A stretch of DNA of 7,249 nucleotides from Deltaproteobacteria bacterium ADurb.Bin026 (GTDB taxonomy: Bacteria > Desulfobacterota > Syntrophorhabdia > Syntrophorhabdales > Syntrophorhabdaceae), in assembly GCA_002071245.1 (NCBI GenBank), contig MWEV01000123.1, positions 1-7,249 on the forward strand, in the 5' to 3' direction. Each line of letters opens with the position of its first letter. Position 1 is the stretch's first letter. Made by a program: the position numbers and the translations under genes. The notes beneath the pieces were generated by a model. It ran no database searches and was not told the DNA's origin. It saw only the letters and a program-made list of their open reading frames with translations. Positions 1-6,271 of this stretch are shown piece after piece.

Positions 1-1589
1 CTGTGATTGCTGCCGCCGTCAACAAGTATTCTTATACCTTTAGGGGCCTCTATGAGAATTGCCTCACCAAGTCCCACATCAATCAAATTCAGGCACATAT
101 TTCCACTAAATCTTTTTTCCACTGCAACTACGATACTTAAAACGATCATTGGAATTAAAAAGAAACACAACGAATATCTTACAAATTTTCTGTTTATAAA
201 AATGATGCAAAAAATTAGTGAGTAAAAACAAGTGCTTTCGAAAAGGTTAGGTCTTATAGTTGGGAAAAAATAACCGATATTCAAATAGCCTAGTATGTAC
301 ACATTTAGATTTGTTATTTCCCCTGCCAGTTTCAGCAAATATTCTCCATGTGGCAAAATCGCGCCTATAAGCCCCATAGGAACTACAGCCATACACATGA
401 TTGGTATTGAAATGAGATTATGGATTATGCAGAAAGGATTAAAACCGTAGAAATGGTATGCGACGATTGGCATGGTGCCGATTGTGGCCGCTGAAGTTGA
501 AATCGTTGACGATAACAACCATCGCAATGCCCTGTTTTTTGTTTTTAGGAGGTTATATGATCTTGATGCTATGATGATAATAAATGTTACACTGGCAAAA
601 GACAACTGGAATGATGGCATAAAGATCGAGTGAGGATAAATTGATAGAATTATAAAAGCTCCAAAAGCAACTGTATTTAAAATATCCCGTTGCCTCTCTA
701 TGACTATTGACAGAAGAAAAACCGTTATCATAATAGTTGCCCTTATTGTCGAGATACCCGAGCCAGATAGCAACATAAAAAACCAGACAAATGGTATTGT
801 AAGCAGCGATGCATACTTTTTATCTCTTCCTGAAAGTCTTGATACATAATGTCTTCCGATAAGCCATTTAATTAAAAAAAATATAAAACCTGATATAATA
901 CCAACATGCAGACCTGAAATAGCGAGGATGTGGGATGTGCCGGTTTTGAGAAAAAGTGTTTTGATGTTGTCGTCAAGAGATGTTTTGTCGCCAATCGTAA
1001 TTGCTTTAATAATTTCTGCCTGTTTTGCCTCTGACTGATCGATCTTTTTGAGAAAAAAATTTCTTACTCTTTGAAAGATATTTTTTTCCGATGTTGATGA
1101 TATTAGTCTGCCTTTCACCTCGTGATGGATGCCCTCGATGTACTTCAGCCACTTCCATGATATTATGTAAGGGTTGCTGAAAGTAGGCTCGATTTCGCTG
1201 AGGTTACCAAAAACTTTTACCGAGTTGCCTATATCAATATTTTCATCTGTTCTGAAGATTGTTTTTAAACCCTTTAGGGGTGTAGGAGACGATAAGCTTA
1301 TAGTTTTTATTTGTTTGGATGACTCAACTATGGTGCCAGTAAATATTGTTACGTCTTTTATTTCTATGTCAGGTTTTTTTGACGTAAATGCAATCCCTAT
1401 CCTTAATATGCCTGCAAGCAAGAAAGATATTAGAATGAAAACAATCGTCAGTTGCCTTTTTTTTAAAAGTGTTAGAAATGTAGCCAACCCGGAGGCAAAA
1501 AACAAAATAAGAACCGGGACCAATGATAAAACAAAAACTGTCTGAATGTATATACCTGAAATAAAAGATAAAACTGCGGCTATAAACAA
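1..1589 (-). CDS. comEC: ComEC/Rec2-family DNA internalization channel protein (partial, C-terminus cut by window edge)
   Basis: Inner-membrane protein expected to carry single-stranded DNA into the cytoplasm during natural transformation. I translated the reverse strand from 1589 to the edge: 529 codons with no stop. Seen in order: hydrophobic N-terminal helices (about residues 1-65), a soluble OB-like region (about 70-200), then the Competence domain with the family signatures GTSHILAISGLHVG (217-230), SGSGISTIRATIM (275-287) and FQLSF (327-331), many membrane segments to about 490, and the opening of the metallo-beta-lactamase-like domain (LIDVGLGEAIL from 502, then LVDGGSNH at the edge). 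The metal-binding histidine motif would lie outside the window. The TTG at 1589 is the first possible start after an in-frame TGA at 1607-1605, and there is no in-frame Met before residue 272. A GAAGG lies 12 nt upstream. The start overlaps the end of the HDAC-family gene by 10 nt, so the two are probably co-transcribed. Family assignment is firm; DNA uptake in this organism is inferred. Confidence 0.93.
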   Translation of the reverse strand, partial: MFIAAVLSFISGIYIQTVFVLSLVPVLILFFASGLATFLTLLKKRQLTIVFILISFLLAGILRIGIAFTSKKPDIEIKDVTIFTGTIVESSKQIKTISLSSPTPLKGLKTIFRTDENIDIGNSVKVFGNLSEIEPTFSNPYIISWKWLKYIEGIHHEVKGRLISSTSEKNIFQRVRNFFLKKIDQSEAKQAEIIKAITIGDKTSLDDNIKTLFLKTGTSHILAISGLHVGIISGFIFFLIKWLIGRHYVSRLSGRDKKYASLLTIPFVWFFMLLSGSGISTIRATIMITVFLLSIVIERQRDILNTVAFGAFIILSIYPHSIFMPSFQLSFASVTFIIIIASRSYNLLKTKNRALRWLLSSTISTSAATIGTMPIVAYHFYGFNPFCIIHNLISIPIMCMAVVPMGLIGAILPHGEYLLKLAGEITNLNVYILGYLNIGYFFPTIRPNLFESTCFYSLIFCIIFINRKFVRYSLCFFLIPMIVLSIVVAVEKRFSGNMCLNLIDVGLGEAILIEAPKGIRILVDGGSNH

Positions 1590-2329
1590 TGCTTCTGCAT
1601 GCCTTCAAGAAAAGAGCGGACGTTTTCACCAAGATCGGGTATGTAATAGCCTCCCTCTAAGACAGCAAAAAAACATGGATTGCTTGATGCAAGCATATCA
1701 CCGATTTCAAGATAATCTCTTGTAAATAAAAGCGATCCCCAATCCCTTATATATGTATCAAATCCCGCAGAGCATCCCACTATATCAAAAGAAGCGGCAT
1801 CATGCAATGCTTCTGTCAACTGACTAAAAAACCCTTCCCTTGAAGATGCGTCAATATTTCTGAAGGCAATCCTTTTATCATCTTTAACAATATCATAGGT
1901 ACCGTTACCGTAATGTAGATCTATATCCACAATCAGTGCATCACTTATAAACCCTCTTGAAAATAGGTTCATAAGTGCTATAGCTATATTGTTAAAGAAA
2001 CAGAAACCACCATTAAAACCATGCCCTGCATGGTGTCCCGGCGGTCTGATGAGTGCAAAAGATGGTTTTTCGAGTGCAATTTCTGCTGCACGTATTGCAC
2101 CGCCAGCAGCGAGTGTTGCCGTTTCGTATGTAATCTTGTTTTTCATCACAAGCTTGATGATTATTTCGCTGTGACACAGCATCAGGTCAGATACTTCGCA
2201 GGGAATAGGCTCTATAAATTGAGCTATGTCCTCTATTTCAGTAAAAATGGATGTGATTCTGTCAGGATTTTCACAGTCAACCGTCATATAATCTGCAAGG
2301 AATTTATCGCTATATACAACCGGTATCAT
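1580..2329 (-). CDS. Histone deacetylase (HDAC) superfamily hydrolase, AcuC/APAH-like
   Basis: Zinc-dependent amidohydrolase of the arginase/deacetylase fold; relatives remove acetyl groups from lysine side chains or acetylated polyamines in the cytoplasm. The 249-residue protein shows RPPGHHAGH (95-103; active-site pair H99/H100), GGFCFFNN (107-114), DIDLHYGNGT (135-144; zinc ligands D137 and H139), SAGFD (187-191; third zinc ligand D191) and LEGGYY (224-229; transition-state Tyr228). All catalytic residues appear intact. It is shorter than the usual 300-370 residues of AcuC or APAH enzymes, so some surface loops are probably missing. Residue 140 after the zinc histidine is Tyr where most relatives have His, and the N-terminal HPERPxR-like motif is degenerate (CENPDR, 19-24). 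The ATG at 2329 has no clear Shine-Dalgarno sequence. The gene is first in a two-gene set with comEC, and no acs or acetoin genes are present, so AcuC function is not supported. The substrate cannot be told from sequence. Confidence 0.92.
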   Translation of the reverse strand: MIPVVYSDKFLADYMTVDCENPDRITSIFTEIEDIAQFIEPIPCEVSDLMLCHSEIIIKLVMKNKITYETATLAAGGAIRAAEIALEKPSFALIRPPGHHAGHGFNGGFCFFNNIAIALMNLFSRGFISDALIVDIDLHYGNGTYDIVKDDKRIAFRNIDASSREGFFSQLTEALHDAASFDIVGCSAGFDTYIRDWGSLLFTRDYLEIGDMLASSNPCFFAVLEGGYYIPDLGENVRSFLEGMQKHCL

Positions 2330-2335
2330 GAATCT

Positions 2336-2364
2336 TTTTTACCAATATTGGCTGGACAAGTCAA
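2336..2364 (-). promoter_or_regulatory. Candidate promoter for the HDAC-comEC pair
   Basis: On the minus strand TTGACT (2364-2359), a 17-nt spacer and TAAAAA (2341-2336) resemble a sigma70 promoter (5/6 and 4/6 matches). Only 6 nt separate the -10 from the ATG at 2329, so transcription would begin at or next to the start codon. That would make a nearly leaderless mRNA, in keeping with the lack of a Shine-Dalgarno sequence. This is a match by eye in AT-rich DNA and is tentative. Confidence 0.35.
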
Positions 2365-2390
2365 CATCTAACGCTTTGTAGTTTTTCACC

Positions 2391-2418
2391 TTTTCAATTT
2401 TGTTTATTTTGTGATAAG
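2391..2418 (+). promoter_or_regulatory. Candidate extended -10 promoter for the parA operon
   Basis: TTTTCA (2391-2396), a 16-nt spacer and GATAAG (2413-2418), preceded by TGT at 2410-2412 as an extended -10, resemble a sigma70 promoter with 4/6 matches in each box. Predicted transcription start is near 2425, leaving only a few nt before the parA ATG at 2431. No Shine-Dalgarno sequence precedes that ATG. The region is AT-rich, so chance matches are easy. Confidence 0.3.
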
Positions 2419-2428
2419 TTAATAAACA
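2401..2428. repeat. Perfect 8-bp inverted repeat before parA (possible operator)
   Basis: TGTTTATT at 2401-2408 is the exact reverse complement of AATAAACA at 2421-2428, with a 12-nt spacer. It covers the candidate -10 box and start site of the parA promoter and ends 2 nt before the ATG. It could be a binding site for a repressor, including autoregulation by ParA or ParB, or an RNA hairpin in a very short leader. It does not resemble the canonical parS palindrome and is not followed by a T run, so it is not a terminator. Confidence 0.4.
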
Positions 2429-2430
2429 TA

Positions 2431-3195
2431 ATGATAATATCAATCGCAAATCAGAAAGGTGGGGTTGGAAAAACTACTACATCTGTCAATCTCTCAGCTT
2501 CAATAGCTGTGTCCGAGAGAAAAACTCTTATAGTTGATATGGACCCCCAATGTAATACGACAACAAGCTTTGGTATATCATACAGTGGCTTGTATGCACA
2601 TCTGTATCATGTGTTGATTGGCAAAAAGGATATCAGAGAGGTTATCAGGAAGACAGATGTGCCGTTTTTAGATATTGTTCCTTCTCACCCCGATCTCATA
2701 GGTGCTGAGATCGAACTTCTTGATGTTGAAGAGAGGGAATTCGTATTAAAAAAGGCGTTTGATACACTGCAGGAAACGTATACTTGTGTTTTTATTGACT
2801 GCCCGCCTTCACTCGGACTTTTGACTATCAATTCGCTTGTAGCATCTGATTTTGTTGTGATACCATTACAGTGTGAGTATTTTGCCTTAGAGGGGCTTGC
2901 CTTGCTTTTGAGGTCAATAACAATCATTAAAAAAAGGCTTAACCCTAAACTCGATACACTTGGCGTGCTTCTTACCATGTTTGATAAGCGCAATAACCTT
3001 TCGTTCAGGGTTATGGACGAAGTGAAGGGATATTTTCATGATAATGTTTTCACTACGGTAATACCGAGAAATGTCAAACTGAGTGAGGCTCCGAGCTATG
3101 GAAAACCTGCACTTCTTTACGATATATGCTCTAAGGGGGCACAAAGCTACCTAGAACTTGCATCGGAGATAATCGAGAGGGGGTTAAAATGCTGA
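2431..3195 (+). CDS. parA: Chromosome-partitioning ATPase ParA (Soj family)
   Basis: Deviant-Walker ATPase that binds DNA non-specifically as an ATP dimer and moves ParB-parS complexes apart during chromosome segregation. The 254-residue protein has the P-loop KGGVGKTT (9-16) with its signature lysine K9, the A' motif DMDPQ (36-40), Walker B IDCPPSLG (122-129), a QCEYFALEG stretch in the middle, and the Soj-type C-terminal block NVKLSEAPSYGKP (214-226). It begins directly with the P-loop strand and lacks the N-terminal helix-turn-helix extension of P1/F-type plasmid ParA, as chromosomal Soj proteins do. The ATG at 2431 fits the family N-terminus but has no visible Shine-Dalgarno sequence. The stop overlaps the parB start by 7 nt, which suggests translational coupling. 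It heads the rightward gene cluster. Confidence 0.97.
   Translation: MIISIANQKGGVGKTTTSVNLSASIAVSERKTLIVDMDPQCNTTTSFGISYSGLYAHLYHVLIGKKDIREVIRKTDVPFLDIVPSHPDLIGAEIELLDVEEREFVLKKAFDTLQETYTCVFIDCPPSLGLLTINSLVASDFVVIPLQCEYFALEGLALLLRSITIIKKRLNPKLDTLGVLLTMFDKRNNLSFRVMDEVKGYFHDNVFTTVIPRNVKLSEAPSYGKPALLYDICSKGAQSYLELASEIIERGLKC
3175..3183 (+). promoter_or_regulatory. Ribosome binding site of parB
   Basis: The purine run GAGAGGGGG lies within the 3' end of parA and 5 nt before the ATG at 3189. It fixes the parB start and supports coupled translation of the overlapping genes. Confidence 0.7.
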
Positions 3196-4001
3196 AAAAA
3201 GACCCGTTAGGCAAAGGTCTGTCTGCAATCTTGAAAGATGTTGAGGAGAAGGGTACAAGTAAACTGATCCCCGTTGAAGAAATTACCCCTAACCCAACTC
3301 AGCCGAGACTTTTGATAAAAGAGGATTCACTTGTTGAGTTAGCTGCGTCAATAAGAGAGAAGGGTGTGCTTCAGCCTCTGCTTTTGAGAAAGGACGGTAA
3401 AGGGTATGAGATTATTGCCGGAGAAAGAAGATTTCGAGCGGCAGTTATGGCAGGTCTCAGGGAAGTTCCCGCAATCATTAAAGATGTAGATGAGAAAGAA
3501 TCTGCAGAGATTGCCCTTATTGAGAATCTGCAGAGGGAAGACCTGAACCCAATAGAAATAGCCTCTGTTTATGAGAGATTTATCGAAGATTTTAGCTATA
3601 CCCAGGAAAAGTTAGCGAAAAAGATTGGTATTGACAGGGCAACAATCTCTAATTTTGTCAGATTGCTTAAGCTTCCCGAATGGATAAAACAGCTTATAAG
3701 GGAAGCAAAGTTGACACAGGGTCATGCCAGGGTTCTTGTTACCTTAAAGAATGAAGCTGAGCAGAAAAAATTTGTCGAAAAGATACTGAAAGAAAATATA
3801 TCTGTAAGAGACCTTGAAAGAGAGGCGAAGAAGAAGTCATATGACAGGCAATCTCAGTTTAGTAATGTTGAAGAGTCGCTGAAAGAAGTTTTAGGTACAA
3901 GGGTTGATATAACATTTAAGCAGAATAAGGGGAAAATCATCATTGAGTTTTATTCAAAAGACGACCTTCAGCGTATTGTGGAAATCATTTCAAACGATTG
4001 A
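3189..4001 (+). CDS. parB: Chromosome-partitioning protein ParB (Spo0J family, CTP-dependent clamp)
   Basis: Binds parS sites near the replication origin, loads onto DNA as a CTP-gated sliding clamp and is the partner of ParA. In the 270-residue protein: an N-terminal GKGLSAIL segment (8-15) typical of the ParA-interacting tail, NPTQPR (35-40), the CTP-binding boxes IIAGERRFRAA (75-85) and ENLQREDLNP (112-121), a helix-turn-helix (about 138-160, TQEKLAKKIGIDRATISNFV) for parS recognition, and a C-terminal dimerization domain (from about 235) ending at the stop. Length is normal for chromosomal ParB. It overlaps parA by 7 nt and is followed 20 nt later by amrB, with no terminator visible between. 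I saw no canonical parS palindrome in the window. Assignment is firm. Confidence 0.97.
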   Translation: MLKKDPLGKGLSAILKDVEEKGTSKLIPVEEITPNPTQPRLLIKEDSLVELAASIREKGVLQPLLLRKDGKGYEIIAGERRFRAAVMAGLREVPAIIKDVDEKESAEIALIENLQREDLNPIEIASVYERFIEDFSYTQEKLAKKIGIDRATISNFVRLLKLPEWIKQLIREAKLTQGHARVLVTLKNEAEQKKFVEKILKENISVRDLEREAKKKSYDRQSQFSNVEESLKEVLGTRVDITFKQNKGKIIIEFYSKDDLQRIVEIISND

Positions 4002-4009
4002 AAACATTT

Positions 4010-4015
4010 AAGGAG
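4010..4015 (+). promoter_or_regulatory. Ribosome binding site that fixes the amrB start
   Basis: AAGGAG at 4010-4015 sits 6 nt before the ATG at 4022. It excludes the in-frame TTG at 3998, which lies upstream of it, and the in-frame ATG at 4016, which directly abuts it. Confidence 0.8.
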
Positions 4016-4021
4016 ATGCAG

Positions 4022-4882
4022 ATGGGCTTTATACGAGAGCCGGCTGTAAGCAATATGTTTTATCCCGGACATCCGATTACGCTTAAAAGCGATATTGTAA
4101 GGTATCTTGATGAAAGCAGGTTTGATCGGATACCCGGGGATATTGTTGGAGTTATATCGCCTCACGCGGGATATATGTATTCTGGTCCGGTTGCCGCATA
4201 CGGTTATAAGGCTGTGTCCGAAAGCGCATATGATGTCGTAATTGTCATTGCGCCGAGCCACAGAAAATATTTTAAAGGAGCTGCCATTATCGAAAAGGGA
4301 GGCTACAAAACGCCGATTGGAATCGTTGAAATAGACGAGGAAATAACCGGCAGACTTCTTCAAAATAGCCCTTTAATTCAAAACAACATCGATGTACACG
4401 AGCAGGAACATTCCCTTGAGGTACAGATACCATTTTTGCAAACTGTGTTGAAAGATTTCGGGCTTGTTCCTGTAATTATGGGGGTTCAGGATTCAGCCAT
4501 ATGTGAAGAGCTTTCCGAAGTCATTCACATGGCTTTACAAAGTACCGGCAAAAAGGCACTTATCGTTGGAAGTACGGATCTGTCTCACTATTATTCATAT
4601 GAGCGCGCAGTGCAGCTCGATAGCGATGTAATAAAGCGCCTTAAAGACTTCGATATAAAAGGTCTTTATTCTGATATAGGTAAAGAAAAGTGCGAAGCGT
4701 GCGGCGCTGGCCCAATGCTAACTACAATGATGCTTTCAGCTAAATTGGGGGCGACTCACAGTGAGGTTTTGAAATATGCAAATTCCGGAGATACTTCGGG
4801 GGATAAAAGCGCTGTAGTTGGTTATGTCTCTGCTGTTTTTTATAAAAACATGGGAGCTGACAGGTATGAAACTTTCCGATGA
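4022..4882 (+). CDS. amrB: AmmeMemoRadiSam system protein B (MEMO1/AmrB family)
   Basis: Member of the MEMO1 family, structurally related to class III extradiol dioxygenases; the biochemical role of bacterial members is not settled. From the ATG at 4022 the protein has 286 residues and opens with REPAVSNMFYPG (5-16), the normal family N-terminus. Residues corresponding to the metal/active-site positions of human MEMO1 are present: SPHAGY (H48), APSHRKYF (H80), EHSLEVQIPF (129-138), STDLSHYY (D186, H189) and CEACGAGPM (C227). All fit an intact metal site. A longer reading from TTG at 3998 is possible but the AAGGAG site favours 4022. The gene begins 20 nt after parB, and its last 17 nt overlap the start of amrA. 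These two are components of the AmmeMemoRadiSam gene set; the radical SAM component (AmrS) is not in the window. Confidence 0.93.
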   Translation: MGFIREPAVSNMFYPGHPITLKSDIVRYLDESRFDRIPGDIVGVISPHAGYMYSGPVAAYGYKAVSESAYDVVIVIAPSHRKYFKGAAIIEKGGYKTPIGIVEIDEEITGRLLQNSPLIQNNIDVHEQEHSLEVQIPFLQTVLKDFGLVPVIMGVQDSAICEELSEVIHMALQSTGKKALIVGSTDLSHYYSYERAVQLDSDVIKRLKDFDIKGLYSDIGKEKCEACGAGPMLTTMMLSAKLGATHSEVLKYANSGDTSGDKSAVVGYVSAVFYKNMGADRYETFR

Positions 4883-5402
4883 AGATAAAGACAATTTAAA
4901 AAAATTGGCATATGATGTCATAGAATCTGCATTATCTGGAAAACAAATAAAAGGCTCTATGCCGTCTTCCGACATACTTAAAGAGAAGCGGGGTGCATTT
5001 GTTACGCTTAAAAAGAAAGGCGAACTAAAGGGGTGTATTGGATATATAAAGGGTGTTAAGCCGCTATCCGAAACCGTTCAAGAAATGGCCATCCAGGCGG
5101 CTTTTCACGACCCTAGATTTGCCCCTCTTGATAAAGATGAATGGAAGGACATAGATATTGAGATTTCTGTGTTGACGCCCATGAAAAAGATTCAAAGTGT
5201 TGATGAGATCGAGGTCGGTACTCATGGTCTTTATATTGAAAAAGGTTTTTATTCGGGGCTCTTGCTTCCGCAGGTTGCAACAGAAAACAATTGGGACAGA
5301 GAGACATTTCTTGGTTATACGTGCTGGAAGGCAGGACTTCCAGAAGATGCATGGAAACACAAGGACACCAAAATTTATATATTTTCGGCAGATGTGTTTT
5401 GA
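4866..5402 (+). CDS. amrA: AmmeMemoRadiSam system protein A (AMMECR1 domain, AmrA family)
   Basis: AMMECR1-domain protein of unknown biochemical function, conserved from bacteria and archaea to humans. From the ATG at 4866 the protein has 178 residues, the usual size. Seen: RGAFVTL (42-48), the hallmark LKGCIG (54-59; LRGCIG in most relatives, a conservative Arg-to-Lys change, with C57 retained), HDPRFAPL (81-88), DIEISVLTP (97-105) and the C-terminal block GLLLPQVATENNWD (131-144) followed by TCWKAGLP (152-159). A start at the in-frame TTG 4818 would add 16 residues absent from the family, whereas GGGAG at 4852-4856 lies 9 nt before ATG 4866. It overlaps amrB by 17 nt and is followed 12 nt later by the DUF1858 gene, so all are probably translated from one message. 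Confidence 0.94.
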   Translation: MKLSDEDKDNLKKLAYDVIESALSGKQIKGSMPSSDILKEKRGAFVTLKKKGELKGCIGYIKGVKPLSETVQEMAIQAAFHDPRFAPLDKDEWKDIDIEISVLTPMKKIQSVDEIEVGTHGLYIEKGFYSGLLLPQVATENNWDRETFLGYTCWKAGLPEDAWKHKDTKIYIFSADVF

Positions 5403-5414
5403 TAGAGGTTAAAG

Positions 5415-5627
5415 ATGGATGATCTGATGATGCACAAGGGGATGTCTATTAATGAAACTGTAAAGAGATATCCTGAGACCATTGCTATATTCGAAAAATA
5501 CGGATTGAGTTGTATCGGTTGCCGGGCTGCGCTTTTTGATACTATCGAACAGGCAGCCAAAATATACGGAATTAACATGGCTAATCTTCTTAAAGACCTG
5601 AACCAAACGGTAAGCAAAAACAGATAA
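5415..5627 (+). CDS. DUF1858 domain protein with CxxC redox motif
   Basis: A 70-residue cytoplasmic protein made up of a single DUF1858-type domain, a family also described as a hybrid-cluster-protein-associated redox disulfide domain. It opens with MSINETVKRYPETIAIFEKYG (from residue 10), the typical pattern of this fold, followed by CIGC (C33 and C36) and AALFDTIEQAAKIYGI. The two cysteines are placed to form a disulfide or bind metal. No hybrid-cluster protein gene is in the window. GAGGT at 5405-5409 lies 5 nt before the ATG at 5415. It is 12 nt after amrA and 23 nt before the nucleotidyltransferase gene, so it is part of the same run. The redox role is inferred from family and motif; the partner is unknown. 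Confidence 0.85.
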   Translation: MDDLMMHKGMSINETVKRYPETIAIFEKYGLSCIGCRAALFDTIEQAAKIYGINMANLLKDLNQTVSKNR

Positions 5628-5650
5628 TCCATCGATCAGGGTTTATTCTT

Positions 5651-6271
5651 ATGAAAAAGATATACGCAGTAATTCTGGCTGCTGGTACTTCAAGCAGGCT
5701 TGGTTCAAACAAATTAACAATAAAGATAAATGGCAGATATGTTATTGAAATGGCAACCGAACCTTTTTTTCAGGAGGTTGTGGAAAGGGTATATCTTGTT
5801 ACCAATCCTAAAAACGATTATGTTAAAAACATATCGACCCTTGATTGTTCTGCTTTAACGATTATCACAAATAGGAATTTTAAAGAAGGTATGTCTTCAT
5901 CAATTAAGGCTGTATTACCCTATATTGAAGACAGTGATGCCGTGTTTTTTCACCTTGGTGACAAGCCCTTTTTAAAGAGGGAAATGGTTAGATATATGGT
6001 TGAACGCTTCGAAGGTGTAAATAATAATGGGCATGATATTGTTGTCCCTTTACATCAGGGCAGAAAAGGACATCCTGTACTTATGGATGTTAAGCCCTAT
6101 ATCGCCGAGATGAAAAAGCTTAACGGTGATATGGGGTTGAGGGAAACTATAGAAAAAAACTCGAAAAATGTGTTATTTATAGAAGGGGATGAAGGAAATG
6201 TCTTCGATATTGATTCAGAAGATGAGATAAATATACTTGAAGAAAGGGGATACATCATTGAAAAAGGTTAA
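5651..6271 (+). CDS. MocA/MobA-like nucleotidyltransferase (probable molybdenum cofactor cytidylyltransferase)
   Basis: GT-A-fold nucleotidyltransferase, probably joining CMP from CTP to molybdopterin to give the dinucleotide cofactor used by xanthine-dehydrogenase-family enzymes. The 206-residue protein has the nucleotide-binding loop LAAGTSSRLGSNKL (9-22), EGMSSSIK (79-86), the metal-binding GDKPFL (103-108), GRKGHPVL (137-144), GDMGLR (159-164) and a C-terminal FDIDSEDEINIL. The LAAG form of the first motif, and GRKGHPVL, fit MocA better than GTP-using MobA (LAGG). A different NTP or acceptor cannot be excluded, since this superfamily is broad. The Shine-Dalgarno sequence before ATG 5651 is weak (AGGG about 10 nt upstream). 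It overlaps the next gene, a molybdopterin-binding protein, by 14 nt, which supports a molybdenum-cofactor role. Confidence 0.85.
   Translation: MKKIYAVILAAGTSSRLGSNKLTIKINGRYVIEMATEPFFQEVVERVYLVTNPKNDYVKNISTLDCSALTIITNRNFKEGMSSSIKAVLPYIEDSDAVFFHLGDKPFLKREMVRYMVERFEGVNNNGHDIVVPLHQGRKGHPVLMDVKPYIAEMKKLNGDMGLRETIEKNSKNVLFIEGDEGNVFDIDSEDEINILEERGYIIEKG
6243..6249 (+). promoter_or_regulatory. Ribosome binding site of the molybdopterin-binding protein gene
   Basis: AAAGGGG inside the 3' end of the nucleotidyltransferase gene lies 8 nt before the TTG at 6258. It supports a TTG start that overlaps the upstream gene by 14 nt. Confidence 0.55.

Noticed and set aside
1174..1545. A 123-codon open frame on the plus strand
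   Set aside because: It lies antisense to the N-terminal part of comEC, which has clear family motifs in its own frame; the plus-strand product resembles nothing known.
1369..1632. An 87-codon open frame on the minus strand from ATG 1632
   Set aside because: It overlaps the HDAC gene end and the comEC start in a third frame, with no recognisable product, while both overlapping genes carry conserved motifs.
2021..2371. A 116-codon open frame on the plus strand
   Set aside because: It is antisense to the HDAC-family gene and runs across the divergent promoter region; its open frame is a by-product of the coding bias on the other strand.
2401..2428. The inverted repeat as a transcription terminator
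   Set aside because: It lies upstream of parA between divergent genes, is AT-only in nearly all of its stem and has no following T run.
2431..4001. Plasmid-type partition operon
   Set aside because: ParA lacks the N-terminal helix-turn-helix extension and both proteins match chromosomal Soj/Spo0J in length and motifs; no replication initiator or mobile genes are nearby.
3968..4363. A 131-codon open frame on the minus strand
   Set aside because: It is antisense to amrB, where the Memo-family active-site residues lie in the plus-strand frame.
5651..6271. IspD or a sugar-phosphate nucleotidyltransferase
   Set aside because: GRKGHPVL, GDMGLR and the overlapping molybdopterin-binding gene fit MocA-like enzymes better.
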